Source: Methyloglobulus morosus KoM1 (GTDB lineage Bacteria; Pseudomonadota; Gammaproteobacteria; Methylococcales; Methylomonadaceae). From it: a stretch of 34,893 nucleotides of DNA. A model generated the notes under the pieces. That model saw nothing but the letters and a program-made list of their open reading frames with translations, was not told the DNA's origin and ran no database searches. The stretch is taken from positions 1 to 34,893 of the forward strand of contig NZ_AYLO01000008.1 in assembly GCF_000496735.2 (NCBI RefSeq), in the 5' to 3' direction. Positions within the stretch are counted from its first letter, which is position 1. Every line of letters starts with the position of its first letter. Positions 16,570 to 24,324 of this stretch are shown here, in pieces. Made by a program: the position numbers and the translations under genes.

Positions 16570-16935
16570 TTATTCGCTGTGCGTATCTTCTGGCTCAAAA
16601 TGGAATTTATGTAACAAGCGATGAACTAATGGGCTAAAGAAAAGGCCGGCTGCCACCAGAAACATTAATCCCGAAAACAAGGCGTACAATCCGGCAAACA
16701 ATTTACCTACCTGGGTATGCAGGACATCAACTGGCCCCATCCCGCCCAAAATCATTGCCGCATTGAGAAATGCATCCAGCCAACTCATGGACTCAAATTC
16801 GTGATAACCGATCATACCGATACCCAAACCAATAGCCAATAATAAGAAAGCCGAAAATAAATACTGCGCTTGACGGACTAAAAACGTACTAAACGGAATG
16901 GGTTTTTGCTGGCGATGTTCAAAGGGGTGGCGCAT
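16570..16935 (-). CDS. Two-span protein resembling a potassium channel pore module with altered filter
   Basis: A 121-residue membrane protein. A first span (about 25-43) is followed by SMSWLDAFLNAAMIL, GGMGPVDVL and GKLFAGLYALFSGLMFLVAAGLF as second span. This matches the layout of the Ion_trans_2 pore domain: outer helix, pore helix, filter loop, inner helix. The selectivity filter TVGYGD is replaced by GGMGPVD, so potassium selectivity is unlikely. Tails are charged and His-rich (HRLLHKFHFEPEDTHSE). It lies between the export operon and the HIT gene, with weak translation signals. It may be an evolved non-channel scaffold or a channel of other specificity. The homology is inferred from pattern. 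Confidence 0.6.
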   Translation of the reverse strand: MRHPFEHRQQKPIPFSTFLVRQAQYLFSAFLLLAIGLGIGMIGYHEFESMSWLDAFLNAAMILGGMGPVDVLHTQVGKLFAGLYALFSGLMFLVAAGLFFSPLVHRLLHKFHFEPEDTHSE

Positions 16936-17004
16936 CTATATTATTGTGGTTTGCAGTGTCTCAGCCTTGTCATTGTGGTAAGGCCTAGGTTCATCGATGG
17001 GCAA

Positions 17005-17343
17005 CTAACCAGGAGGCCAGCCCATTTGCCGACCGCCCAAAAGATGTAAATGCAGGTGATAGACGGCCTGACCGCCATTCCTGTTGCAATTGAACACGGT
17101 GCGGTAGCCGTCTTCCGTCAAGCCTTCTTGTTCGGCCAATTCGACGGCTACCTGCAATATTTGCCCACCTAGCTGGACATCATTGAGGTCATTCAGGGTC
17201 GTGATATGGCTCTTGGGAATGATGAGAATGTGGACTGGGGCTTGGGGGTTGATGTCGCGGAAGGCAAGGATAGCTTCATTTTCATAGACGACATCCGGCT
17301 TTATGTCTCCAGCAACCATTTTGCAAAACAGGCAATCGGTCAT
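17005..17343 (-). CDS. hinT: HIT family nucleotide hydrolase (HinT-like)
   Basis: A 112-residue cytoplasmic enzyme of the histidine triad family, which hydrolyses purine nucleoside phosphoramidates and related AMP-linked compounds. The active-site triad is HLHLHLLGG (His96, His98, His100). The N-terminus CLFCKMVAGDI and the segment VHILIIPKSHI are typical of HinT/PKCI proteins. An AGGAGGTAATA ribosome-binding site precedes the ATG at 17343. It lies 69 bases after recR on the same strand and may be the last gene of the dnaX-ybaB-recR transcript. Full length. Confidence 0.94.
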   Translation of the reverse strand: MTDCLFCKMVAGDIKPDVVYENEAILAFRDINPQAPVHILIIPKSHITTLNDLNDVQLGGQILQVAVELAEQEGLTEDGYRTVFNCNRNGGQAVYHLHLHLLGGRQMGWPPG

Positions 17344-17412
17344 TATTACCTCCTAAATTTTGGGTTTATTCAAACAAAGTACGGTCAACGGTATCTATTT
17401 ACCGCCTATTTG

Positions 17413-18009
17413 TCACAGGTTTTTTCGTCCATTAAACGCATGTGCCAACGTACCGCTGTCGATGAATTCCAATTCACCGCCCATTGGCACACCGTGGGCT
17501 ATACGGCTGGCTTGCACTTGGTGCTTTCTTGCTAACTCGCCAATGAAATAGGCAGTGGCTTCACCTTCGACAGTTGAATTAGTGGCTAAGATCAATTCCT
17601 TGATCCCCCCTGTCGCCATGCGTTGCTCCAAGACATCAAGACCCAACTCGTCAGGCCCTATTCCGTCCAAAGGTGATAAGCGCCCATGCAGGACAAAATA
17701 ATGTCCATTAAATATGGTGGCTTGGTCGATAATCCAGGCATCCGCAGGACTTTCAACGATACAGACCACAGCGCTGTCCTTGGCCTTATCTGCGCAAATC
17801 TGGCAAACATCCTGTTCGGTCAGGGTTCGGCAGATTTGGCAATGGCCTATTTTGTCTAAGGCTTCGATCAGGGTATTGGCCAGTATTTTAGCGCCTTTAC
17901 GATCCCTCTGCAGTAAGTGGAAGGACATGCGTTGCGCGGTTTTCGGGCCTACGCCCGGCAAACAGCATAATGTTTGCGTCAACTGTCCAAGCAGGCCTTT
18001 TTTCAGCAT
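17413..18009 (-). CDS. recR: Recombination mediator RecR
   Basis: A 198-residue protein of the RecFOR pathway that helps load RecA on gapped DNA. It has the N-terminal helix-hairpin-helix ([20 protein letters not shown]), a four-Cys zinc finger ([16 protein letters not shown], about residues 57-72), and a Toprim domain with [11 protein letters not shown] and LEQRMA. Length matches the family exactly. It follows ybaB by 19 bases in the dnaX-ybaB-recR arrangement seen in many bacteria. The ATG at 18009 lacks a strong Shine-Dalgarno, which suggests coupling to ybaB translation. Confidence 0.97.
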   Translation of the reverse strand: MLKKGLLGQLTQTLCCLPGVGPKTAQRMSFHLLQRDRKGAKILANTLIEALDKIGHCQICRTLTEQDVCQICADKAKDSAVVCIVESPADAWIIDQATIFNGHYFVLHGRLSPLDGIGPDELGLDVLEQRMATGGIKELILATNSTVEGEATAYFIGELARKHQVQASRIAHGVPMGGELEFIDSGTLAHAFNGRKNL

Positions 18010-18028
18010 GTCACTTTAATTTATCTAA

Positions 18029-18352
18029 TTAAAAGGGCATTTGGAATCCGGGCGGAATCGGCAAGCCAGCCGTAATTTCGGCCATTCTCTCTTTTTTCAT
18101 CTTGCCGACTTTGTTGACGGCATCATTGATCGCTGCGGCGACCATGTCTTCCAGCATGTCCTTATCTTCGCCTACCAGCGACGGGTCAATAGTCACTTTC
18201 CTGGCTTCGCGCTTTCCGGTCATGACAATGGTCACCAGACCGCCGCCCGATTCCCCTGTCACTTGCATCAGTTCCAGTTCTTCTTGGGCTTTACGTAAGT
18301 CTTCCTGCATCTTTTGGGCTTGCTGCATAAGGTTGCCAAGCGGGTTTTTCAT
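18029..18352 (-). CDS. ybaB: Nucleoid-associated protein YbaB/EbfC
   Basis: A 107-residue DNA-binding protein that forms tweezer-like dimers on the chromosome. Recognisable parts are the N-terminal NLMQQAQKMQEDLRKAQEEL helix, the strand GGGLVTIVMTGKREARKVTI, and the C-terminal AAINDAVNKVGKMKKERM helix followed by GLPIPPGF. GGAG precedes the ATG. The gene sits 18 bases after dnaX and 19 before recR, the standard order. Nothing unusual is seen. Confidence 0.97.
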   Translation of the reverse strand: MKNPLGNLMQQAQKMQEDLRKAQEELELMQVTGESGGGLVTIVMTGKREARKVTIDPSLVGEDKDMLEDMVAAAINDAVNKVGKMKKERMAEITAGLPIPPGFQMPF

Positions 18353-18370
18353 TTCATTTTCTCCATCCTG

Positions 18371-19975
18371 TTAGACAGGCTCTATAGTACCGGGCATTAT
18401 CCTGGCATCAAAATGTTCTTTTAGCGCCAAAATGTTAACATCCGAGTTAATGGCATCAACTGCCGCCTGCTGCCTGGTTTCCTTGTCTTGGGCTGATTGT
18501 ACCGCAGGTGTCAGAATGCCCGCCTGTTCGATTTTAATCACCAACTTAATTGGCGCACCTCGATAATTTTGCAAAGCTTGCAGCAGTTTTTTTTCGCGGC
18601 TAGCTGTCAATAACTGTTGATGGCTGGCATCCAACAACAACGTACAGGTTTCGTTGTCTATTTGTTGCAATACGCAGTTGTTGGCCAACTCCTTGGTCAA
18701 ACTCTCAAGCCCCATGATTTCGATTATGTCTTTCCAACTGTGATTATCGTTTGTTTGACTTGAAACTTGTTGGCTAACTTTTTCTGCAACGCATAAAGGA
18801 GGAATGGGCTGCTCAACTTTTATTGTCGTTTCCTGCGTTGGTTTTGAACTTGGTAGCGATTGCTGATGGGACGGTAGTATCTTGGGTTCTGCCGTGACAG
18901 GCCTAAAGGCCAACATACGTAGCATGACCATCTCAAAACCCATCCTAGAATCGGGCGCAATATCCAGGTCTTTTTGTCCGAGCAAGCCTATTTGATAATA
19001 AAGCTGCACATCCTCAACCGTCAATCGCTGCGATAAGGCCGTTATCATTGCCTTGTCAAATTCATGCTCTATTGCATTTGGCACCTGCTGCGCCAAGGCG
19101 ACACGATGGAGCAATTGCAATATCTGCTGCAATACTGAACTGAAATCCGGTTGAATGTTGGCGATCTCATCGATTTTGTTGAGGATAGCCTGTGCATCTG
19201 CGTCAGCCAATGCATTGAGGATGTCCTCAACAGGTCGTTGTGCCACAGTGCCTAACATGGCACTCACATCGTCCGCCGTGACTTTGCCAGCACCATGGAC
19301 AATCGCTTGATCCAATAAGCTCAAACCATCCCGCATACTGCCGTCTGCAGCTCGTGCCAGCAGTTGCAAGGCTAAAGGTTCTGCTTCAATCTGCTCCTGT
19401 TTGAGTATGCCCTGCATCTGGGTAAAAATCTGCCCAGGCAACAAGCGCTTGAGGTTAAACTGCAAACATCGCGATAAAACGGTAACCGGAATTTTCTGGG
19501 AGTCTGTCGTTGCCAACAGGAATTTCACATGGGGCGGCGGCTCTTCCAACGTCTTTAGCAGGGCGTTGAAGCTATGCCCGGACAGCATGTGGACTTCGTC
19601 GATTAGATAAACCTTGTACCGTCCAGCATTGGGCGCGTATTGGGCATTATCGAGCAAATCACGGGTATCTTCGACTTTAGTGCGGGAAGCGGCATCGACT
19701 TCGATCAAGTCCATAAACCGGCCTTCGTCCAAAGCACGACAGACATTACATTCACCGCACGGATTAAACTCCCGGAGATTTTCGCAGTTGATGGCTTTCG
19801 CCAGGATTCTGGCTATCGTCGTTTTGCCTACGCCACGGGTCCCGGTAAACAGATAAGCATGGTGCAAACGGTCATGCTGCAAAGCGTTTATCAACGACTT
19901 GACGACATGATCCTGACCAACGACTTCGGTGAAATTTGAGGGCCGCCACTTTCTGGCGAGAACCTGGTAATTCAT
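18371..19975 (-). CDS. dnaX: DNA polymerase III gamma/tau subunit
   Basis: A 534-residue clamp-loader subunit. The AAA+ module has Walker A GTRGVGKTT, the zinc-binding cluster CENLREFNPCGECNVC, Walker B LIDEVHML and the LSRCLQF sensor. The remainder is the tau-type linker and C-terminal domain. The start is the ATG at 19975 (MNYQVLARKWRP, the conserved family start); a frame extension to 20026 would run into the SRP RNA gene and is not used. A run of eight A residues on the coding strand (18587-18594, codons near 460) could permit slippage to a short product; this is speculative. It heads the dnaX-ybaB-recR operon, just below ffs. Confidence 0.97.
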   Translation of the reverse strand: MNYQVLARKWRPSNFTEVVGQDHVVKSLINALQHDRLHHAYLFTGTRGVGKTTIARILAKAINCENLREFNPCGECNVCRALDEGRFMDLIEVDAASRTKVEDTRDLLDNAQYAPNAGRYKVYLIDEVHMLSGHSFNALLKTLEEPPPHVKFLLATTDSQKIPVTVLSRCLQFNLKRLLPGQIFTQMQGILKQEQIEAEPLALQLLARAADGSMRDGLSLLDQAIVHGAGKVTADDVSAMLGTVAQRPVEDILNALADADAQAILNKIDEIANIQPDFSSVLQQILQLLHRVALAQQVPNAIEHEFDKAMITALSQRLTVEDVQLYYQIGLLGQKDLDIAPDSRMGFEMVMLRMLAFRPVTAEPKILPSHQQSLPSSKPTQETTIKVEQPIPPLCVAEKVSQQVSSQTNDNHSWKDIIEIMGLESLTKELANNCVLQQIDNETCTLLLDASHQQLLTASREKKLLQALQNYRGAPIKLVIKIEQAGILTPAVQSAQDKETRQQAAVDAINSDVNILALKEHFDARIMPGTIEPV

Positions 19976-20006
19976 TGCAGGCTCGTATCTGTGTGACTGA
20001 TTGGGC

Positions 20007-20116
20007 GGCGACCGTGCCAGCCGCATCCCGGCACACGAATCTGCTGCTACCGTTGCTTCCTTCCGGACCTGGCGGGGTTTACAGCGTATCGTTGCGGGAG
20101 GACCAACACGATCACC
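20007..20116 (-). ncRNA. ffs: Signal recognition particle RNA, small bacterial (4.5S) type
   Basis: On the minus strand the conserved apical hairpin reads CAGGTCCGGAAGGAAGCA, with the flanking TCCTCCCGCAACG and GTGTGCCGGGATG segments of 4.5S RNA. The 5' end GGTGATCGTG pairs over ten positions with the 3' end CACGGTCGCC (two wobble pairs), which sets limits of about 110 nt. The RNA scaffolds Ffh for targeting membrane proteins to SecYEG. It lies just upstream of dnaX on the same strand, as in many proteobacteria. The exact ends may differ by a few bases after processing. Confidence 0.96.
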
Positions 20117-20242
20117 ATGATAATTCCTTCGCCGTACTGGCTTAAGACCTCGTATTATCGTTGAACGGCTAGAATATTACAACAGGCGGAATACAAACAA
20201 ACTCAAAACTGCATTTCTTAATTAAGAAATGCTATTAAAATA

Positions 20243-20325
20243 ACCCCTCCTCCTGAGAGAGGGTCAGGAAATATGCTTGATTCTGAAACCCTTAACCACT
20301 TTCTTCCGCAAGGGGATAGGGAGGA
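20243..20325. repeat. Possible intergenic repeat fragment between ffs and the Sco gene
   Basis: The 231 bases from 20117 to 20347 hold no gene. Inside, CCCCTCCTCCTGAGAGAGGG is followed 60 bases on by AAGGGGATAGGGAGG. The two segments are partly complementary (CCCTCCTCC-like against GGGAGG), so a long imperfect stem is possible. Such pyrimidine/purine pairs are typical of dispersed intergenic repeats, and this one might terminate the Sco transcript. No second copy is in the window. Confidence 0.3.
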
Positions 20326-20347
20326 ATTATTGGCCTCTTATAACGCG

Positions 20348-21310
20348 TTAGTGCGCATGCCTATTTGGGTTGGCAGTTGAGTCCAAATAATCGATCAATG
20401 CTTCCACATCACTATCGTTCAACCTTAAATTAGGCATCAACACCTTGTTGTAGCGGTTGTACAAGTCAATGGCAATTGGGTCTTTTTCAGCCAGCATCTT
20501 GTCCGGCTCTTTTATCCAGCGTTTCAACCAAGTGCGGTCCCGTTGTAATGTCACACCATACAAGCCAGGCCCCAAACCGCTGCCTCTTCCTAAACTATGG
20601 CACGAACTGCAACGGTACCGGAACATTTCTTCAGCCTTGTTGATATTGGGCAACGGTTTCGCATCGGTATACTTGGCATGCTTACCGCCAGGCATTATTT
20701 TGTTTTTGGACAACGAGTAACCTAACGCCCATGCCAGTGTCATTGGCTCGTCGTAAGGTGTCTTTTTGACCCATCGGCCGCTGTTATCGTTTCCAATAAT
20801 GAAATTGGTATTGTGGTCGCTTAATTTTTTTTCGCCTTCGCTGTTGTATAAGCCCAATTTCTTGCGCAGCAATATCGTATCGGCTTTCTTCCCGGTCAAA
20901 AATGTCCAGCCGTGGCCAACCTTAAACCGTTCCGAATATTCTTTCAGTACTCTAGGCGTATCGTGTTTGGGGTCAATGCTAATGGAATAAAAAAAGATGT
21001 CTTTACCCATCCGATCTTCCAGCAGGGCATAGACCCGTTTTAAATTTGCAGTTTCCACCGGGCAACTGTCGCCGCAATGGGTATAAATAAAATTGATGGC
21101 GACGACCTTGTCTTTAATCAGGCCGTCATAGAACTTATGTTTCTTTCCGTCTTGGTCGGTCAATTCGATATTGGGGAAATAATCGCCACCCCAAGGTGAA
21201 TCCTTGGGAGCCGCCCAAGTTGGGCAGGCTCCTAAGGCAAACATAACGCATATCAATAAGCATCCATAAATCTTTCCTTGTAAATAACGGACCACGTTAT
21301 GTTTTTTCAT
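20348..21310 (-). CDS. Sco/SenC copper chaperone fused to a cytochrome c domain
   Basis: A 320-residue exported fusion. A signal peptide (about 1-33) precedes a thioredoxin-fold SCO1/SenC domain with the copper ligands Cys79 and Cys83 (THCGDSCP) and His166 (SDHNTN). The C-terminal 100 residues are a class I cytochrome c with haem site CSSCH (234-238) and probable axial Met292 (VLMPNL). Sco proteins load copper or reduce disulfides in copper sites; the added haem suggests direct electron transfer. AGGAAG precedes the ATG. It starts 33 bases after the multicopper oxidase, so both form an operon. The partner is thus probably that oxidase rather than cytochrome oxidase; this is inference. Confidence 0.93.
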   Translation of the reverse strand: MKKHNVVRYLQGKIYGCLLICVMFALGACPTWAAPKDSPWGGDYFPNIELTDQDGKKHKFYDGLIKDKVVAINFIYTHCGDSCPVETANLKRVYALLEDRMGKDIFFYSISIDPKHDTPRVLKEYSERFKVGHGWTFLTGKKADTILLRKKLGLYNSEGEKKLSDHNTNFIIGNDNSGRWVKKTPYDEPMTLAWALGYSLSKNKIMPGGKHAKYTDAKPLPNINKAEEMFRYRCSSCHSLGRGSGLGPGLYGVTLQRDRTWLKRWIKEPDKMLAEKDPIAIDLYNRYNKVLMPNLRLNDSDVEALIDYLDSTANPNRHAH

Positions 21311-21343
21311 CGCTGTAACTTCCTGTGTTATGGGTTTAATGCC

Positions 21344-23932
21344 TTACTGAGGCGGTATGATAAAGTCTTTCGCTGCTTTGGTATCACCCGTCAGATAACT
21401 CGGTAACGTCGACGTTTGGTTATAGGTCACGCCTTCCCAGCCCAATTCCGGCGACGGTAATGGAATGGTTTGGCCCGGATGCATCGAATCCCAGCGTAAA
21501 AGCATGGCATGGTCTTCATGCTGGGTGTTATGGCAATGCTCAACATAGGTCCCCGCAAATTCTCGTACCCTGATCGCCATATCAACTCGCTGTGACAAAT
21601 CTGGCAACGGGCCAGGGCCGCCGACACGGTACATGTCCTTACGGGCATATTTTTCCCAGCTTGGCGGTGTTTTACCGTCACGGTACAGGATTTGGCCTTC
21701 TTCAAAGTGGACGTGCACCGGGTGTAACCAACCTGCATTTGATTTGATATGCCAAATTTCAACCGAACCTTCTGGGCCCGTAGACTGAGGTGCCGCCGAC
21801 ACACTGCTCATATCGGCATTAAGGCCTAAGCCACCATCGGTCTTGATCGCCCAAGGCTTGTTATCGGTGGTTACCACACGCACAAACTCGAAGGAGCGAT
21901 GTTTAGCAGTCTTGAGTTCTTCCGTGGTGAATTTCGGCCTTACAACTAGGTTCTTTTTACCGGGTTCATAGTCAGCTGGGTTCATGCTCAGGTCCGTGCA
22001 AGCCGACGTACCGTTAGCACCGCAGCCTTTAAGCCTGAGTTCTAGGAATTTACCGACCGCAGGGTCGCCGTTTTTATAATCCGCTTTGTATGCACCACTT
22101 AATATACTCGCCAATGGAATCACCTTGCTAGGCCCACGTCCGTTTGTATGTTCTTGGATATTAACAAAATAAACATTACCTATGATCGGTTGGCTAAAGT
22201 CTACGATAATATCGTAACGTTCGGCGATTGATTGTTGCGGTAATGCTTCAGGCGATTCCGTATTCGGGAACGGAATCGCATATTCCATCAGGTTGCCGTC
22301 ATTGCCGATCATGTGGTACTTAAGTTTATTTCCGGCAGAATCCACTATCGCAATTTTCATGATACGGGAAACGGAACCGTTCAGGATACGGAAACGGTAC
22401 TTGCGTTTCCTGACTTCCATATAAGGTTTGTAGATCCAGTTGACTGTCATGTGGTCGCCCAGGAAACCGTCCGTGTTGAAAATGTTGAATTTCAACTGAC
22501 CAGCCTTGTCCCAGGCCTTGTCCGCAACCAAAAGGTTAACGTCGTAATCGCGGTTACCCCAATCCAAGTTGCTGCCGCTTGGCAAGCAAAGGTTCGGGCT
22601 TGCTGGGTTTGCATAATTACAACCCCAACCATCTGCTCGATGACCACTAGGGGATGTGCCGTTGCCTTGAGCTTCAGTCACTGTTGCAGGTTCTCTGCCC
22701 CGGTCAATAGCACTGTAATAGTTCATCATCGCAGCATTGCCTTTGTAAACATTCTGCGCGGTGAAATCGACCATGTGGTCGTGGAACCAATGGGTGCTCA
22801 TGGTTTCCCGCCAATCACCTCGTACTAAGGTATTGCCCCCGTCATCGTTTGGTGCGCCGGCCCAAGGGTCAGTTGCACCGATATTGACACTGTCATGACC
22901 GGCCAAAACCATCGGCCAATGGTAGTCGTAATATTGACCGGGATAGAAAAAAGCACCCGCAAACCCGTCGCTTTCCGCCGGGTTATGACCGTTATGCTCA
23001 TGGGTCGAGATCGTGTGCAAACCGAAGCCACCGTTGGCAGCCTCATCGATAGGCAAGGCATTGTAATGGCGGAACAATAAGGTTTCACCGTAACGCGCCA
23101 TCAGCAATTTTGGCGGCAAGGTGCCATCAAAAGTCCAGACCTTATGGGGGTCTTGGGCGGGCAAATTGGGGTGCATTTTGATGTCCACACCTTTGGTGCC
23201 CGGTATGCCGTCGCCATTGGCATCGATATAATACAATCCGCCGGGCGCAAACTCGCCTTTGCTGTATTGATGCCTTTGGTTAAGGTCACGTAGGCCGCCG
23301 TTGGTGCGCGCACCAGTCATGGCGGTTTGGAAATACCCCTTCGACGGAAAGTCTTCATAGCGCTGGTGTTCAAAAAATTCACCGGTCGGGCGGCCTTCGG
23401 TATTGCTGTGGATATCCCCTAAACTAGGGTAACAGTCTTCAACCTTTTGTTCCCACGCATTTTCAAGGTAATGGTCGTCGTCTTCAGGATGCGCCGGATC
23501 ATACGCATTGGTGTTTTCATTTGCTTGTTTTGTCGGCAGTGGAAACAGTGTTTGACTCAAAAAGCTATCCAAATCGGCACCATTTGGCATACTGTCACAT
23601 CCGCCAGCAACGGGCGGCAACTGCGGCATCGCAGGGACTTCACCGGTGAGATCCTGGTAGTTCTTAACCCCGAACTCCTCAAACATCACCATCTTGGCGG
23701 AAAAGGGAGCCGCCGTCTTGCCATTGATGGTCAAGGGACTGGCTGGTAAATCAGTTGGAATATTGAATGCCGCATATACCGGGTTAGTGGTTAACACGCT
23801 TCCCGTTAGCGCCGCAATCGCGACAGTCAAGGCTGAAAGTGGTTTGGAAAAAAGTGTTCCGGCCTTACAGGCCTTGTCCTTGAATGGTTTTTCAGCGTTT
23901 TCCTTAGCGCTGAAGTTGTTTGTTTTTTTCAT
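21344..23932 (-). CDS. Large secreted multicopper oxidase
   Basis: An 862-residue exported oxidase that couples one-electron oxidation of a substrate to reduction of O2 to water. All four copper motifs are present: HEHNGH (311-316), HWFHDH (381-386), HPVHVH (737-742) and HCHNTQHEDHAM (799-810), the last with type 1 Cys800 and probable axial Met810. A signal peptide with a long basic n-region ends near VYAAF. The start is the ATG at 23932 with GAGAGGG upstream. At 862 residues it exceeds laccase or CueO (about 500), with large inserts between motifs, like metal-oxidising or surface oxidases. It is first in an operon with the Sco-cytochrome gene. Substrate unknown; Mn, Fe or Cu are candidates. 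Confidence 0.93.
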   Translation of the reverse strand: MKKTNNFSAKENAEKPFKDKACKAGTLFSKPLSALTVAIAALTGSVLTTNPVYAAFNIPTDLPASPLTINGKTAAPFSAKMVMFEEFGVKNYQDLTGEVPAMPQLPPVAGGCDSMPNGADLDSFLSQTLFPLPTKQANENTNAYDPAHPEDDDHYLENAWEQKVEDCYPSLGDIHSNTEGRPTGEFFEHQRYEDFPSKGYFQTAMTGARTNGGLRDLNQRHQYSKGEFAPGGLYYIDANGDGIPGTKGVDIKMHPNLPAQDPHKVWTFDGTLPPKLLMARYGETLLFRHYNALPIDEAANGGFGLHTISTHEHNGHNPAESDGFAGAFFYPGQYYDYHWPMVLAGHDSVNIGATDPWAGAPNDDGGNTLVRGDWRETMSTHWFHDHMVDFTAQNVYKGNAAMMNYYSAIDRGREPATVTEAQGNGTSPSGHRADGWGCNYANPASPNLCLPSGSNLDWGNRDYDVNLLVADKAWDKAGQLKFNIFNTDGFLGDHMTVNWIYKPYMEVRKRKYRFRILNGSVSRIMKIAIVDSAGNKLKYHMIGNDGNLMEYAIPFPNTESPEALPQQSIAERYDIIVDFSQPIIGNVYFVNIQEHTNGRGPSKVIPLASILSGAYKADYKNGDPAVGKFLELRLKGCGANGTSACTDLSMNPADYEPGKKNLVVRPKFTTEELKTAKHRSFEFVRVVTTDNKPWAIKTDGGLGLNADMSSVSAAPQSTGPEGSVEIWHIKSNAGWLHPVHVHFEEGQILYRDGKTPPSWEKYARKDMYRVGGPGPLPDLSQRVDMAIRVREFAGTYVEHCHNTQHEDHAMLLRWDSMHPGQTIPLPSPELGWEGVTYNQTSTLPSYLTGDTKAAKDFIIPPQ

Positions 23933-24124
23933 GTTAATCCCTCTCATTGACGGTTTGAGGATTTGCACAAGTGACGGCAAGCGCAAACATTATTGTTACA
24001 ATTTAGCTTTGATTAGTTGGGCATGAAGCCCTCCCAAAAAAGCCAAAACCGATATTGTTTTATAGTTAAATTCACTGAGAAGCAGCACCCAAACTTGGCA
24101 TCGGTGAATCTAATATCTAAAAAG

Positions 24125-24172
24125 CCATCGGTATTTGTCGATTCAACGACTGGCGATACACCATACCGATGG
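24125..24172. promoter_or_regulatory. Long inverted repeat upstream of the multicopper oxidase
   Basis: CCATCGGTAT at 24125-24134 is perfectly repeated in inverse as ATACCGATGG at 24163-24172, with an inner GTCG/CGAC stem in the 28-base spacer. It lies about 195-240 bases before the oxidase start, where a promoter or leader would be. It could be a paired operator or an RNA hairpin. The 11-mer ACCATACCGAT from its right arm also occurs at 4174, upstream of the methyltransferase and GacA-like genes. Confidence 0.45.
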
Positions 24173-24185
24173 TTTACTGCTTTTC

Positions 24186-24217
24186 AATAAAACCCAGACC
24201 CTTGCGGAACTGGGCTT
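24186..24217 (-). terminator. Probable terminator of the HAF/HYR gene transcript
   Basis: On the minus strand AAGCCCAG and CTGGGTTT form an eight-base-pair stem (one wobble) around a 12-base loop, followed by TTATT. It lies 108 bases after the HAF/HYR stop codon. A second, stronger hairpin precedes it at 24277-24301. Confidence 0.5.
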
Positions 24218-24276
24218 TACAACTTACCTCCCTAGGTCTTAATTAAGGGCATCAGACCCCAATCAGACCTTTTATG

Positions 24277-24301
24277 TGCCACCACTTTTTTAGTGGCGGC
24301 A
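24277..24301. terminator. Hairpin directly after the HAF/HYR gene
   Basis: TGCCACCACT and AGTGGCGGCA pair over nine of ten positions around a T5 loop, starting 23 bases after the stop codon at 24325. No U-run follows on the minus strand, so it may act with the next hairpin as terminator or protect the mRNA end. Bases 24027-24324 contain no gene. Confidence 0.4.
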
Positions 24302-24324
24302 GCATTAGGTCTCTCTCTTTGCTA

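Noticed and set aside
20027-20150. Extension of dnaX or a separate ORF over the SRP RNA region
   Set aside because: The conserved 4.5S RNA sequence and its terminal pairing explain the region; the open frame there is accidental.
20348-23932. Specific label as manganese oxidase system
   Set aside because: The oxidase and cytochrome pairing recalls Mn-oxidising operons, but no residue visible here settles the substrate.
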